DNA from: Narthecium ossifragum
Lineage: Eukaryota; Streptophyta; Magnoliopsida; Dioscoreales; Nartheciaceae
Length of the DNA: 64,000 nucleotides
Assembly: GCA_963920575.1 (NCBI GenBank)
Contig: OY986972.1
Span: forward strand, 19,814,083 to 19,878,082
Direction: 5' to 3'
Position 1 is the first letter of the stretch; the number at the start of each line of letters is the position of its first letter. Below the pieces are notes generated by a model. It worked only from the letters and a program-made list of their open reading frames with translations. It did no database searches and was not told the DNA's origin. This document shows, one piece after another, positions 1 to 12,200 of the stretch. A program made the translations under genes and the position numbers.

Positions 1-1095
1 TGAAATTATGATATGATTTGACAAAGGTGCATGTTTTAGAAATTTATTTTATGAATTATTCTGAGACGTGTATGTCATATAGGAAATAGTAAATTTTGCT
101 ATGTATGACATTATTTCTATACTTTAACACTTTTACCATGATCTAAGGATAACTCGACATATCCTAATGCACATGTTCACTTCCACATGTTAAGGGGTTG
201 ATATTAGATTCGAAACATGATACTAGGATAGATTTACAATTCTTTATCATGACACAGAAAATACATGAACACATGCAATTATCTGAGTATGCGAAAAAAA
301 AGGGATTTTCAACTTAATAACCGGGCAATGTGCCTAGCCAGCGTGGTGTTCGCGTAAAACGGTTGAATTTCCTTTTAAAAAAAAAATGACTAGTTATGAT
401 TTGTAGCCTTCATGGTTTGAGCATTAGAGTCTGGAGAGTGTTCTACACTTAGTGCCCTAAAACTGTCTGGTTTGGGAGTCACTGGCTTGAACCTCGTTAC
501 ATGGACCATGAAGAAAGCTTAAGAAATCATAACATTGCACATGTCATATATATAATAATAATAAAAGAAAAGAAAAGAAAAGAAGAGAAAAACAGATATT
601 GCTATGTGATAAGTGGAAGATATGTGCTTGGATAGGATTGTGATCTTGAATAGTTGAAGTATTTAGATATAATTGATGCTCTGAAGCATGTGGAACCCCA
701 ATCACACACAGGAGTGTTAAAGTTAGTCTTAATCATGATTAAATATGCTGAAGTGTTGGAAATATGTTATGACATGTTTTGATTTACCATATTTTTATGT
801 GACTGTGAGTTGAAGGATGAATTCATGGATAGGCTTTCTATTTCATGCATTAGAGTTAATGAATATTATGATGGATTTCTAATGATATATTCAAGGGGAT
901 GTATAGATGTTTGTGGGTGTCATCACTGGAAACCCTCAGGAGACTATAACTCCTCCACTGGGGTAACCCAGGGGTTTAAAGGCTTGTTGCACATGCTAAG
1001 TGCAATCGTGAGACCTACGAAAGTGGCTAGTTAGATTTATTGCTTTCTTTTTATATTTTCTTTGCTCGAGGACTAGCAAAGTGTAAGCTGGGGGG
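1..1095 (+). mobile_element. Element A: 3' internal tail of a Ty3/gypsy retrotransposon
   Basis: No long reading frame is present. The stretch ends in a purine-rich tract (1085-1095, AAGCTGGGGGG) directly before a sequence that starts TGTGATGAGTC. That is the layout of a polypurine tract followed by a 3' LTR in Tat/Athila-type Ty3/gypsy elements. The phrase CTCGAGGACTAGCAAAG just upstream is also typical of such tails. The coding part and 5' LTR would lie left of the window. The lineage is inferred from layout only; no domain is visible. Confidence 0.5.
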
Positions 1096-2531
1096 TGTGA
1101 TGAGTCACTAAATGTTCATGATTAAACCCCTTAACTTAGCTTTGTTAGGCCTAGAGTAGTTGTATTTGATAGCTTGTTAGTTGATTTCAGGTTTGATCAT
1201 GCTTTGAGGAGAAATGCAAGAAATTCGATTAATATGCTGAAATACACTGCTCTGTCGACTGTTAGCACAATATTCACCAGATATTATTCTTAAGTCCAAA
1301 TATTCTGAAATTTGGGTGACATCTAGAAGACATCAAGATGTACAACTTTCATGTTGGACACTTTCAGAGATTCCTGATGAGTTGATAGCAGTTTTGAAGA
1401 AGATGGAGATATTTAGCTGCTGGAAAACTGGTCCGTCGACGCTCGGGAGAATATTCGCCAAATATTCTATATAAGTCCAAATATTGCAAACTCTTCGGGA
1501 GAGGACAGAAGACTTCCAAATCTACATCTTTTGTGTTGGACTCATTCTCAAATTCCGAACCGGTTGAGCCCAATCGCGATTAGAAGAAGCTGTCAGGGTT
1601 GGACCAGGAATTCCGAGTTGCACTTGAGGTCTAACTTAACCTTGAAACCCTAATCCGGGAATTAAGATATAAAAAGGGCTTTGTGGCTGGAAAACCAGAG
1701 GCCTCCATAGAGAAAAACAGAGGAATTCAGATTGGAGAAGAAGACGGAGATGTGGTGTAGATCTCAAGCTTTCTTCATCGAATACATGGCCTTCATCCCA
1801 AAGATGAGTGGCTAATCTTCTAGATCTAGGGATCTCATGAAACTCTAGTATAACTTTCTGTATTTTCTAGTTGATTCTTGTATTCCTTTCTCATAGACAT
1901 GATCTTATGGATTTGAATTTATTGATAATAGAGTTGATGGAAGTATTTCCCTTGACGTATTTTGTGTCCTACTTGATTGCTGTGCTTGACGGTAGAGTTC
2001 CATAAGATGGTTTTCATGTGGTTTTTGATATGCTTTTGAGATAATCTATGCTAAGTAAAGATAGATTGTACTCAGGTTAAGTCCGAAGACAATCTATGCT
2101 ACACGAAGATAGGTTATGCCTTAGGTAGTCATCAACTTTCTTTTAGGGTTTCATGTGAGCTTAAGAAGCCATGATTCCATAATGTCTAGAGAAGAAGCAA
2201 GATGATAATTAGAGAATACAGGAAGTGAAGCTAGAGTGGATTGAGGGTTCCCTAGGTTGTTTCTCTCATTGATCTATTTCAACCTCTTTAATTGCTTTCG
2301 TAATTAGTTTTAATTAATTAGTTTCCAAAATCCAAATCAACCTTTCATTGCTTTAGGATTAGAGTTTTGAGTTTCAATTTCACCTTCGTTATTCAAGTCA
2401 AAGTTTTCCCTGAGGATCGACCCCGTATTTCATCATTATACTATCGTTTGAATTTAATATTGAAATAAGGGTTTATAAATTTCTAAATTGCGTTTTGCGT
2501 ACGATTTAACGACACCGTTCGTGAGCGATCA
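1096..2531 (+). mobile_element. Element A: 3' LTR (Tat/Athila-like)
   Basis: The LTR begins with TG right after the purine tract. It contains phrases usual in these LTRs, such as CAACTTTCATGTTGGAC near 1341 and CTGAGGATCGACCCCGTATTT near 2411. It probably ends at GAGCGATCA (2531), although an end near 2580 (ACCGATCA) is equally possible. No protein is encoded. It is followed by leader sequence of element B in the opposite orientation, so A and B are nested or were joined by a rearrangement. Confidence 0.55.
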
Positions 2532-2698
2532 TCCTTCTCCGCTTGGAAGGTACTTCGTCAAAGTCCCTAACAACCGATCAAAATGATAGGAAATATTAGA
2601 ACTAGAACTATTTTTGGTATTTTATAATAAATGACAGAAATAAAGATAACTAATTGAAATAAAACTACACTAAGCAATTAAACTTAATAAACCGTGTT
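2532..2698 (-). mobile_element. Element B: short remnant of the post-PBS leader
   Basis: Read on the minus strand this is the AT-rich, non-coding stretch that follows the primer binding site of element B. It is cut off at the LTR of element A after roughly 120-170 bases. The rest of element B's internal region is absent here. Confidence 0.4.
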
Positions 2699-2715
2699 CC
2701 CCGGCAACGGCGCCA
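2699..2715 (-). other. Primer binding site of element B (tRNA-Asp type)
   Basis: The minus strand reads TGGCGCCGTTGCCGGGG, the primer binding site complementary to the 3' end of plant tRNA-Asp used by Tat/Athila-type Ty3/gypsy elements. It lies six bases from the end of LTR B (…GTGTCA). This fixes the orientation of element B and marks 2722-4420 as its 5' LTR. Confidence 0.7.
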
Positions 2716-2721
2716 AAATTC

Positions 2722-4420
2722 TGACACGCCTTGAAAAGTGTCGTTACCTTAACAAGGCCGCCAAAATTACAAATTTATAATCAAATTACTAACTAACTAC
2801 TTTATGGGTAGATAGTAGCAAGTCCGAGTCGGTCCACAGGGAAAACAGGATTAAGCCTAATTACCGTGCATAATTCTAAATCAAAGGTTAAGGGAGATGG
2901 ATGATAGTTGGTCTTTGAACTACTTTTAACTTGAATTAAACTAAATCGGGAGAATAACAATAAGAGAAAAAGCTAGGAAGTTCTAATCCATAATCGAGAG
3001 CTATCTAGGCATTCCTAGGATAAGAGCAATTCAATAAGTTCAAGATGGTTTTCTAGAGTAGATAGAAGATCGGCTAGGTCCACTATCACTCAACATAGAT
3101 TCATTAGAAGCCTATGTCGGAATGAAGAACAAATCAGCGGATAATTGGTATGAAAATAATCAAAGTGGTTCTAGCACTTTGAGATCTCCTAATCGATAAA
3201 GATAAAGAATGAATCGTAGGTTACAATCATAGGTCTTAATGGTTCTAGCATTAAGGTAGTGGTTCTAGCACTCCTACAATCATAATCTAGGGTTTAGAAT
3301 CCAATCCAAAGATCTAACATGGTTCTAGCATGAAAGCATCTTGAACAAGTTCTAATCCTAGCCTCTAACATGCAATGCTCAAAACCAGCGAGCGTAATCT
3401 CAGCGTAACTTTCACATCCGAACTCGAAACAAGGCGATTCAAGATTCGTTGGAAAGCTAAGACAGAGATCTACAACTCTTATGTTTTGAGTTTTCACAAA
3501 ATCCGGCTGTAAACCCACGGAAAAACCGAGACAAGACAGACCGAAATTAGGGCACAAAGAGCAAACAATACATTCACCATAAGAAAGATTACCAATAGAT
3601 ATATAAAATCTGAATTCAATCCATTAAACCATCGTAAAATACATGCTCTGATCCATAGGAAAACCGAAATAAACTCTCTATTACATCATAGAATTTCCTA
3701 GAATAAAGATTTAGCTACTCATCTTGAAGAAACGATCCATTGGAGAAGGTTGATGACGCGCTCCCGCCATGGATCTATCTTCAAGATCTAACCCTAATGT
3801 TTATGGAGGAAGAAGAGCCAAGGAAACACCCAGAAGGAGAGGAAAATTCGCCCTTGGGTGGCTGCCAAAAATCCTCTCAAAATGTCTATTTATAAGCCTT
3901 AATCAAACCCTAACTCGGATTAGATCTCAACCCTTTATTTTTCCCCCGGCATCAAATGAGATCGATCTCCATTGGAAATGGGATCGATCTCCTTCATTCG
4001 TGACCTCAAAATCTGGGTGATGCCCGACCAAGATCGATCTGCTTTGGAAAGCGGATCGATCTGGTTTTTTCGTAACTGCTTCTTCTGCACCTCTGTACTA
4101 AAAATAGCATATCTTCCTCTAGGAAACTCTAAATCATGAACCGTAAAAAGTTCTGGAATCTAGACTTCAAGAACTTTCCAACCATATATAGCAAATCATC
4201 TGGTTCTTCTTAAGCAGGTACAGTTTAATCTTCAAATATGGCCCACCTTTGCTCCTTTGACTTCGCAGGTTCTTTATTTGTTCGTTAGCACCAAACTTGA
4301 TCCAATCTTCGTTGAGGGTCCTTAAGCCTGAAATGGGGAAAAGACAATCAAAATAGCATTGCTCGAAGGCTAACAAGACCTAGTTAAAGGGGCGATTTGT
4401 GCACTTTTCACTCGTTATCA
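2722..4420 (-). mobile_element. Element B: 5' LTR (Ty3/gypsy, about 1.7 kb)
   Basis: On the minus strand it starts TGATAACGAG at 4420 and ends TGTCA at 2722, directly before the PBS. It contains the CCTGTGGACCGACTCGGAC phrase (plus 2822-2842) that parallels the end region of LTR A. It interrupts a gag-like reading frame of element C at 4421, so B inserted into C. A short palindrome array lies at 3960-4061. The target duplication cannot be checked because the distal end of B is not in the window. Open frames inside it, for example at 3769-4020, have no protein-like features. Confidence 0.65.
3960..4061. repeat. Four GATCGATC palindromes with hairpin spacers in LTR B
   Basis: Perfect GATCGATC cores lie at 3960-3967, 3982-3989, 4032-4039 and 4054-4061. 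They come as two pairs. Each pair is separated by a spacer that is itself an inverted repeat: CCATT-GGA-AATGG in the first and GCTTT-GG-AAAGC in the second. Each pair can therefore form one long interrupted palindrome. The same design is found in a different LTR at 49175-50009. Confidence 0.85.
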
Positions 4421-5652
4421 ATAGGTGCCTCATATGGTCGATAATTATTCTGATAAGGGATATCGCCCATGCGTTGACCATCGGCCATTCTTTGATTATA
4501 AAAATTATTCCCTATTGGCCGATTAACTTGACCGCCTAGTTGCCCATAGTTATTCTGTGGAAACCCTTGGCCTTGAGCATCCAAGTTATTATTTTGGCCG
4601 ACATTTTGGCCATTGTTTTGGAAAACAACGTTTTGGCCGTTATTTGGGTACACAAGGTTTTGGCCATTATTTGGGTACACAAGGTTTTGGCCATTGTTTG
4701 GGTAAACAAAGTTTTGGTCATTGTTTGGGTAAACAAGGTTCTGGCCATTAGGAGGAATGTTCTGAGGAATGTTTTGAAGAATGTTCTCGCCCATACCCAA
4801 AGGCATTCCACCTACTGGTATACCCTGACCTAAAGGAACTCCATTATTTGGCGCTCCCTGTGCCGGAGGCACAACACCACCTTGCATCCCTTGAAGAGGA
4901 GGGACACCATTGTTTGGTATTCCTCCAGGAGTTAACACCTCATTACTATGGGGTGCTTGCGTTGGCGATGGAAACAACCCAGATGTTTGACCGATTAAGT
5001 TTGGTCTTTGATTGTTGTCATTGTTCATCGATGGTCGATGATGGGTTGAACTAGTTTGACCAATTTGGCTATTTTGGCCGATACGGTTTTGGCTATGCAT
5101 TGGATTTTGTAAAAGGACAAAACCGTTATTACCACCAGGTCCCACGACCGTGTTGGGTGGAAATGGTCGATTATTTTGGGTGGTGTTTTGGCCGATAGGG
5201 ACTGCTGACATGGTAGGCCTAGCAACATTTGATCCAGGGTTTGCTTGGGACAAAGTTGCGTTTATAAAAGTTTGCATAGTATCGATAAAAGGCCTTAGAG
5301 CAGTGGCGATATGGCTAGCCATCTGCTGATTGTTAGCATGTAAAGCTTCATCGGCCATATTTTGGGCTGTATTTGACGTTATGTTTCCTTGATCGAGGCC
5401 AACTCTGGCCGATGAGTTCCCTCGCTCTACAGAGCGATAAACCACCCTATCTCGATATTCTATGTGTGGTGGGGGAACAGGTGGAGGAATATGTGGTTGG
5501 TCGAGAGGTGGAAAAATAACAGGTTCTTCTTCGACCACGATTGGACTTTGTTGGCCATCGCCGTGATTGGCGGCGTTTCCACTACCACTATTAGTGTCCA
5601 AACCAGTCCTAGTAATGACCATTCCGCATGGTCCAACTTGACCGACTTCCAT
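4421..5652 (-). CDS. Element C: gag-like protein, truncated by insertion of element B
   Basis: This open frame follows the post-LTR sequence of element C and runs about 410 codons until LTR B interrupts it. The first ATG after the PBS-like site (5652) is chosen as the start. The product is rich in Asn, Gln, Pro and Gly. It begins with a Pro/Val/Glu stretch (EEEPV, PPPVPPPH) and ends in tandem copies of an NGQNLVYPN-type nonapeptide. No retropepsin, reverse transcriptase or CCHC knuckle is visible. The position right after a 5' LTR and PBS suggests an N-terminal gag region, but I do not recognise the family. The stop codon used by the open frame (4408) belongs to LTR B, so the protein is not native in its last residues. 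Confidence 0.55.
4586..4750 (-). repeat. Tandem nonapeptide-coding repeat in the gag-like frame
   Basis: About five to six imperfect 27-nt units encode NGQNLVYPN and variants (NDQNFVYPN, NGQNVVFQN). Units differ by a few substitutions that mostly keep the frame, so the repeat expanded while the frame was translated or under selection. Confidence 0.75.
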
Positions 5653-5670
5653 AAAGACTTGACACAGGTC

Positions 5671-5690
5671 CCACTGGGTGTGCCAAAAAA
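5671..5690 (-). other. PBS-like post-LTR sequence of element C
   Basis: The minus strand reads TTTTTTGGCACACCCAGTGG immediately after the CTAACA end of LTR C. A TTGGCACRCCCRGTGGGAC block right after the LTR is common in plant Ty3/gypsy elements and probably holds the primer site. I did not match it to a specific tRNA. Confidence 0.45.
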
Positions 5691-6370
5691 TGTTAGAGAG
5701 GAAATCTAACCGTTGACCGGTCAAATAGTCAAAGTCAAAATCCTATTCCACACTTAAGTATCAGATGATTGCAGTTGAGTTCTACTCTTTCGAATTAACG
5801 AACCAGAGATGTCAAGTAATATGGAAATCTAGATTAGACCTAATTAAATAATCTAATTATCAAGATTAACTCTAAATTAACCTAAGAAAAGCCTTAAATT
5901 ATCTAAGATTACGGAATTAATTAAGTAAAGCAGTAAAACTCCTAAAATTAACTTATTCTAATGGAAAACAGTAAAGAAAGCTGTAAGAAAAGCAAAAATA
6001 AAAGAAACTAATTAAACCTAAATTAATCTTAAAATACTCCTATGATCATGAAGAAAAGAAACAGTAAACAATAAACTAATTTAATCTTACCTAGAACTAA
6101 ATTAACTTAATTAAACTATGAAACAGAAACGGACAGAAAATGGAAACGGAAAAAAAATCCATTAATCTAGAACTATAAAACAGAAACAAAAGGAAGAAAC
6201 GATTAAAACGACTACATTATCTAGATTATACTAAGAAAGCAGTAAAGGAAAGCCATTAATCAAACTGAAAGCTTTATTAATCAACTTACAGGTACATAAG
6301 AAACGAAAGCCATGCTTAAGAGCAGGTTACAAGTTGTCGGGGGGGGGGGGGTTACAGTGGAGAAGAGAAG

Positions 6371-6379
6371 CTATTTATA
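6371..6379 (-). promoter_or_regulatory. TATA box of LTR C
   Basis: The minus strand reads TATAAATAG in the middle of LTR C, at the place expected for the U3/R transition upstream of the gag-like frame. It is a motif match only. Confidence 0.45.
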
Positions 6380-6603
6380 CTAAGGAACTGAATAACTGCT
6401 TCCGCCTTGAGGGTTGATGGCGTGGAAGGAGGAGATCGTGTGCGAACTGCTCCGTAACAGCTTCTCCCACGTTCGTGTCTGGTTTGAAGAGTACACGTGG
6501 TCGATGCTCGTTCGTTGCATACGTCACGATTACGCTGGCTTACTTATCGTTTCTTGTCCACGTCATACCTGCATATGTTTTTAACCATATTTGGCACACG
6601 TGT

Positions 6604-8890
6604 TGTAAGGACCTAATTGTAATTTTTCGGGCTTTTATGTAAATTTGGAGGGCTTTGGCGTAGTTTCTCGTTTTGCGGGGTGTTTTCTGCAAAATACCCC
6701 CCTCCCTTTCTAGGAGAATCCAGGCTCCTCTTCTTTTCTTTGGCTGCCAACCTGATAGGGAGAGAGAGAGTGAGACCAGGGGAGAGGGAAATCGAGAGAG
6801 AGAGAAGAGGGAGATGGAGAGATCGAGAGGGTGGAGGAGGAGATCGCCGGCGCCAGAGCTAAAGAGGGCGAAATCGGTGGCGGGGAAGAGAGATCGGCGC
6901 CGGAGAAGGAAGAAGGAAGGGAGGAGGAAGCCGGGAGGAAGAGAGGTGGAGATCACCAGAAAAAGAGCAGATCCGGTGAGCTTTCCACTGGGTTTCATCT
7001 TCCTTGGCTTAGGTAAGCTTCTAGCTTCTCTCCCCTTTAAGTTCCTTTGTTTTCCGTCGGTTTTCCGTTGGGTTTTGGGGAGCTTCGTTGTCTTCCGGCG
7101 ATGGGTCGCCGGAGAAGGTGCCATGGACGGCGACGGGGACCTCCCTCGACGACTGCAGCGCCGGAGAAGGACCCCCGTGGTCCAGGACATCCTTCTCCGA
7201 GCCCTGTCTGGGTGTTTCCATGGCAGGGGATCCTCGATCCTTCTCCCTGCCATGGTTCCCGGCCATGTTCCGGCCGGCCACCCTCTGGCCATGGCCGCCT
7301 ACCTTCCTTGGGATCTGGTGCTAGGGATACCATGCGAGCAACCTTCCTCCTCGTCCGTTGCTTTAGCCCCTTTCTTGTAGAGATTTGTCGGAGCTCCGGC
7401 GTGAGCTCCGGTGATCTTCTTGAGGAGGAAGACAGTGCTGTGCGTAGCGCACATTAGCATGCACGCAGTCATCAGCCTGGTGCACTGGTCAGTGCCCTGT
7501 GCACGGGTCAGTGTCATGTGCACGGGACAATGCCTTGTGCACGCAACAGCGCCGTTTTGACTAGCTGTTCTAGCTCTAGCGGTATAAGGTAGTTTCATGA
7601 TTCGTCTGGGGTTGTACCTGATTGAGATCTTTGTCTTTGTGCGTAGTTGATCGATTGAGCGGTGGTAAGAGGTCGGAGCATGACGTGGACCCCCGGACTT
7701 GGAGAACGCGTGTCGACTGTCCTTTTAAGGTAGGAGTTACCTCCTAGGAGTGATGTGCTTGTATGCTATATGATTGTGGTGATGCCTTGATATATGTTTG
7801 TATGTGTTATTTAATCTTGTGTGTATGTGCGATGCTATGCTGTGATGTTTCTTTGTATTGTATGATTATATGATGATTGTTATTGGCTTTATTACTATGT
7901 TCTTGTCTTGTGCATACATGATAGGATTGGGATTATGATTGGGTCTAGTCAGGTCCTGTAGCTAGACTGGTCAGAGTCTAGGGAGTCTAGGGATTAAGTG
8001 ATGACTCGATCTGATTAAAGACCTAATTAGAGGATTTGATTTGATTAAAGAGCTGATATGAGGACTTTGATCTGATTAAATATCTGATTTGAGGATATGG
8101 CTTGAGGATGTGATCTGATTGAGGATGTGTTGTCTATACTAGTGTACTGAGGCCTGTATAGAGTCTATAGGGGTCTGGGCGAGCATTGACGGCCGGACGC
8201 GGCGACTGTGCGTGTAAGACTTACCCAGATTAGCCAGACCATACTAGGATCAGTAAACTAGTATAGGATGTTGTACCTATACTAGTATACTGGGGCTGGG
8301 TATAGAGTCTATAGGGGTATGGGCGAGCATTGACGGCCGGACGCGGCGGCTGTGCGTGTAAGACTTTCCCATACTAGCCAGACCATACTTGGGCAGTATA
8401 CTAGGATAGGTGGGTGTACACCAGTGTCTTAGTTGGTGACTCCTACTGGGCTTTAGAGCTCATTCGTGTTAGGTTTTGGTTTTTGTGCAGGAGGACCTAT
8501 GGGTATGCCAGAGACCAGTGCAGGCCATGGAGGTCCTGTCTCAGGATGAGGAGTCACTTTATCATTATGTCTATTTTCTTATGTTTGATAAAGCATGTAT
8601 ATGTTGGAAATGAAAGAATTATGTATTATCAATTTCAGACTGAATTATCATGTATATTAATTGAATTGATATGGGCGTATGTGCCCTAGTGGTGGTGAAT
8701 GATTGTAAAGAGATAAATATTTGATTAATTGTTTTAAGATGTGTATTATCTGTTGAAATGTTGTAAATTATGTATTATAAATGTTTGGAATGTTGAAATA
8801 GTGATCTCACGTCCCCGTGCCCAACGGTCATGCCAAAATTTTAACTAAATCTTTGGGATATTTTAATATTAATTGGGGCGGGGCGTGACA
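6604..8890 (+). mobile_element. Solo LTR D, chromovirus (Tekay/Del-like), 2287 bp, TSD CGTGT
   Basis: It starts TGTAAGGACC and ends GGGGCGGGGCGTGACA. It is flanked by perfect 5-bp direct repeats CGTGT (6599-6603 and 8891-8895). There is no PBS, polypurine tract or coding region, so it is a solo LTR left by recombination between two LTRs. The TGTRAGGACC…GGGCGTGACA ends match the two solo LTRs at 45701-48680 and 48964-51348. The 6730-7440 part is purine-rich then GC-rich. Its long open frames on both strands are low-complexity artefacts of that composition. It disrupts the U3 of LTR C. Confidence 0.82.
8131..8418 (+). repeat. Two-copy tandem repeat inside solo LTR D (period about 143 bp)
   Basis: The block containing GGGCGAGCATTGACGGCCGG and the flanking CTATACTAG…CCAGACCATACT occurs twice in direct orientation with a few substitutions. 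It is non-coding. Confidence 0.75.
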
Positions 8891-8989
8891 CGTGTTAATT
8901 GCTTTTGGACGATGATATTGGGTAACATGTCCAATTGTGACTTTTGGGCGATTATCGTCCATAGTCATTTAAATGATGGTGCCATATGG

Positions 8990-9125
8990 ACGATATCGTC
9001 CATTTGGTTAATATTCTATCGTCCATTTGGTCGATAGATTTCATCGTTCATTTGGTCGATATTTTATCGTCCATTTGGTCGATAGATTCTATCGTTCATT
9101 TGGTCGATAGGTATCATCTGGTCGA
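8990..9125 (-). repeat. Short tandem repeats in U3 of LTR C
   Basis: About five imperfect copies of ATCGTYCATTTGGTCGATA are spaced 20-27 bp apart. In an LTR this position, upstream of the promoter, often carries enhancer repeats. Function is inferred only. Confidence 0.65.
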
Positions 9126-9212
9126 TAAGATTGTATGGTTATCGTCCATTTAGTCATTGCTTTCCTGCCTACGTGTCCGTCATTAATGATTTAGCTATTA
9201 TTTTGGCTAACA

Positions 9213-12200
9213 AATACATAGCCACCTCAACCATGTGCAATGTACATGACTGAAATGTCACGTATACAAATCTTTTTTCTTTGATGCGATCTAAATAGAT
9301 GTCATCCATTATTATGATATGATGGTAACGAGGCATATCTTTAACTTGGTATTGTTAGTGGTCTTTTTTTTAGGAAATAAATGATAGTAATAAAGTGGTC
9401 TTCCTGATCTCTGGACGTAAGAAAAGGAAAAAAAAATCCTTGGAGTAAACGACGTACTTTCCTCTAGAGGCTATAGCACCATGTCAAACTCCTCAAGACA
9501 TCCAAAAAAAAAAGGACCCACTCTTGTTATCGTCATACTGAAGTTTGTGCAATTGATTAATATCTGCAAATATATGTGCATGATATGTAACACATACAAT
9601 TACGCGTGTGCTATTCTTCTCACAAGTCACAACATCAGTTTGGATACCCTTAACTATGAATACATATATATGTACTTCTAGATGAACTCCTTAATAACGT
9701 ACAGGTCAACAGCATGCATGCACCGAGCTTAGGTTTAGGTAAGAGATGGACTCATCAATCTTTGGACTCGATCAACACGTAATTAAACAAGAGGAAATTT
9801 TCCACATGCCGCAGCAATGCCAGCACATATGTAGTATTTTACAAGAAAAGAAAAGGAATTTAAGAGACAGAGAATTAAGACTGAGTCGCCACCAGAGTCG
9901 ATTTGGATCGACGACCGCCGCGCCACCGCCGGAGCCGATCAAGTCATAGTTTATCAGTTGGCAATTGGAACAAGAAACTGGATGTACACACCTGAAATGC
10001 CTTTCAAATAAAACAGGTCATTTGTGACACTCCTATGATGAAATAGTAGTCAAAAGGAGTGTTCTTAGTCCAAAAAGAGTCCAATTTCATAGGTTCTATC
10101 CTTTTCTTGTAAACCCTTCAATTTGGTAAAGGGAATTTATTTAAACACTATGATTTCGTTGGATCGTGTAGCTTGATGTCTACTTTGAAGAACACATGGA
10201 AAAATTCCTTGTTCTCATGCCTCTCATCATGTATAAATCCGTGTTGAATTCGGTAGTCGATTGGACAATCGGATTTCTCATGGCTATTGGTTGGACTTGA
10301 ATTTTCTTATGGCCATTTGTGAATTGGATCAATCTCTTTCAGAAATGGTCTGTGTTCCTTGTAGAGCAACAATGATTCCAAAAAGACCAATACAAACATG
10401 TCTTTGTTTCAAGAACGCACTTGTAATCATCGAGGAAAATTGTGTGGGAGTAACCACATGTAAAAGGGGTCCCTATTACCCTGTTGGCTCATCAAAGTTA
10501 GAAAAATAATTTAAAAAAAATAGAAAAAGAAACAATATGTCAAGGCTGTTTTTTTTTAATTGTCAATGACAGTTGGTGCACCGCACAATACGCGGCAAAT
10601 ATGTGCTTAAGACACATGGAAACTTTTTCATCTTCTCACTCTCTACTGTTTGACATCTATCAAATGATTCTGGTAGAGAACTAGTGTCAAAGGCTCAACT
10701 ATATACGAGGAGAAAAACATAAATGATAACATCTTTGCAATAGTAATGTAAATGTTACTTGCATTAAGATGGTCTTTATATCTCTTCTAATATCATCTGA
10801 AAGACACCTAAAAGATGTATATTTTTTTTCCTATCATCTGAGATGTGTTTGTCACTGAAGCAGCTTGAGAGTTCTATCATTTTACTCGAGTGCTGCTCCT
10901 CCACCTAAATATACTATTGAAGCAACCACCTTAATTAATTATTTTGTGCAATTAAACAATGCTGCCTGCAGATTCTAATTCCCAAAAGTGGGGCTATTAG
11001 CTAGCTAGTTTGTGTGATATATATCCTAATAGCAAAGCAATGATAGGATTCTAGAACATGCATATATATATACTAGCTAGCAGCTGGCTATATAATATGT
11101 TATGTATATAGCTTGGTTCAGTCCGATTCGTGAACCTTATAAGAAACTAAGAAAGTAACTTGGGGCAATCTTCATCATTCAAGTCTCTTGCAGCTGGTTT
11201 ATTTCACCATTAAATCAATAAGATCTCTGATGAATCTCCTACTAGATAACATGTTTAAGTTTTCGGCCTTCTTATCTCTTGCATAAGCATGTTCAAATCC
11301 TTTCTTATGACTTCCATTTAGATATGTCACTGATCAGGGTTTCTTTTTCCCTATGGTATTCTCTAGTAATATATATAGGCACACACAAGATAGCCGTCTC
11401 ATATCATGCATCATTCTCATTCAGGTACGGATATATAGATTACTTCTAGATGCATAGATCGATAAGCTTCAGGTCCTTATCATGCATGCACCTACCAGAC
11501 AGCTAATAGACATACGTAGCGTAGGTACTACGTACACGCGCGTAGTCAAATGGCCATCACTGAAGAAGAGTAGTTTAGGTCAACTGTAAAGCTGCTACTA
11601 TAGCTAGCTAGCTAGTCATTGCTCAATGGAAATGAATAGACTGGTTTGTTAGTGAATAGGATATATATAGTTTGCTAGCTGGAGCAGCGCAGCGCAGGTA
11701 ATATATAGTAGTAGTTCAGATCCTTATCTGCTTTCATTCTTAGCAGAATTGGAATGTCTCAGAATAATGTCTGTCATGATCATGTTTGCATGTATATATA
11801 TTCGAAGCCAAAGCCCTATTTAGAACTAATAATCTGCTTTGTTGTTGTTTTCTTCTTCTTTTTCTTTTGTTTCTTTTGTGTGGGTGTACATGTTTGTGTT
11901 TTGGATTCACTCAAGCTGTATGGTAGGATATGCAGAGAGAGTTGCTAGCCGGAAGGCTTTGTTGGGCGCAAATTCTCAAAGGTTCTACAGTTTTGGTGGG
12001 GTCTGATGCTAACTTTTTGGTAGGCTGCATAAATGGTACGTTTTGTTGGCCGGTTGATCAGTTGTTTTCTCTTACCAGAGAAACTTGTAAGTGTCATTGC
12101 TAGAATGCTAGGTCCGCATGTTTCCACATCTGTGCATCGAGACCTAGTGTATCGATCGAGCTGATGCTCTCATAAGACTAGCTGATCATGATTATTGGTA

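Larger units (their letters stand above)
5691..9212 (-). mobile_element. Element C: 5' LTR (about 1.23 kb) interrupted by a solo LTR
   Basis: In plus orientation the ends are TGTTAG (5691) and CTAACA (9212), the short TG…CA inverted ends of an LTR. The solo LTR at 6604-8890 and one copy of its target duplication account for about 2.29 kb of the span, leaving a normal-sized LTR. A TATAAATAG box lies at 6371-6379 on the minus strand, so R/U5 is the 5691-6360 part and U3 is split across the insertion. The U3 tip holds short repeats (8990-9125). A run of 13 G lies at 6339-6351. Confidence 0.6.

Noticed and set aside
6540..7598. Several overlapping open frames of 60-250 codons on both strands
   Set aside because: They lie in the purine-rich and GC-rich part of solo LTR D, overlap on both strands, and are rich in Arg, Glu, Ser and Pro with no domain.
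9746..9949. A 67-codon frame with basic, Gln-rich product
   Set aside because: No recognisable domain, no splice partner or promoter evidence.
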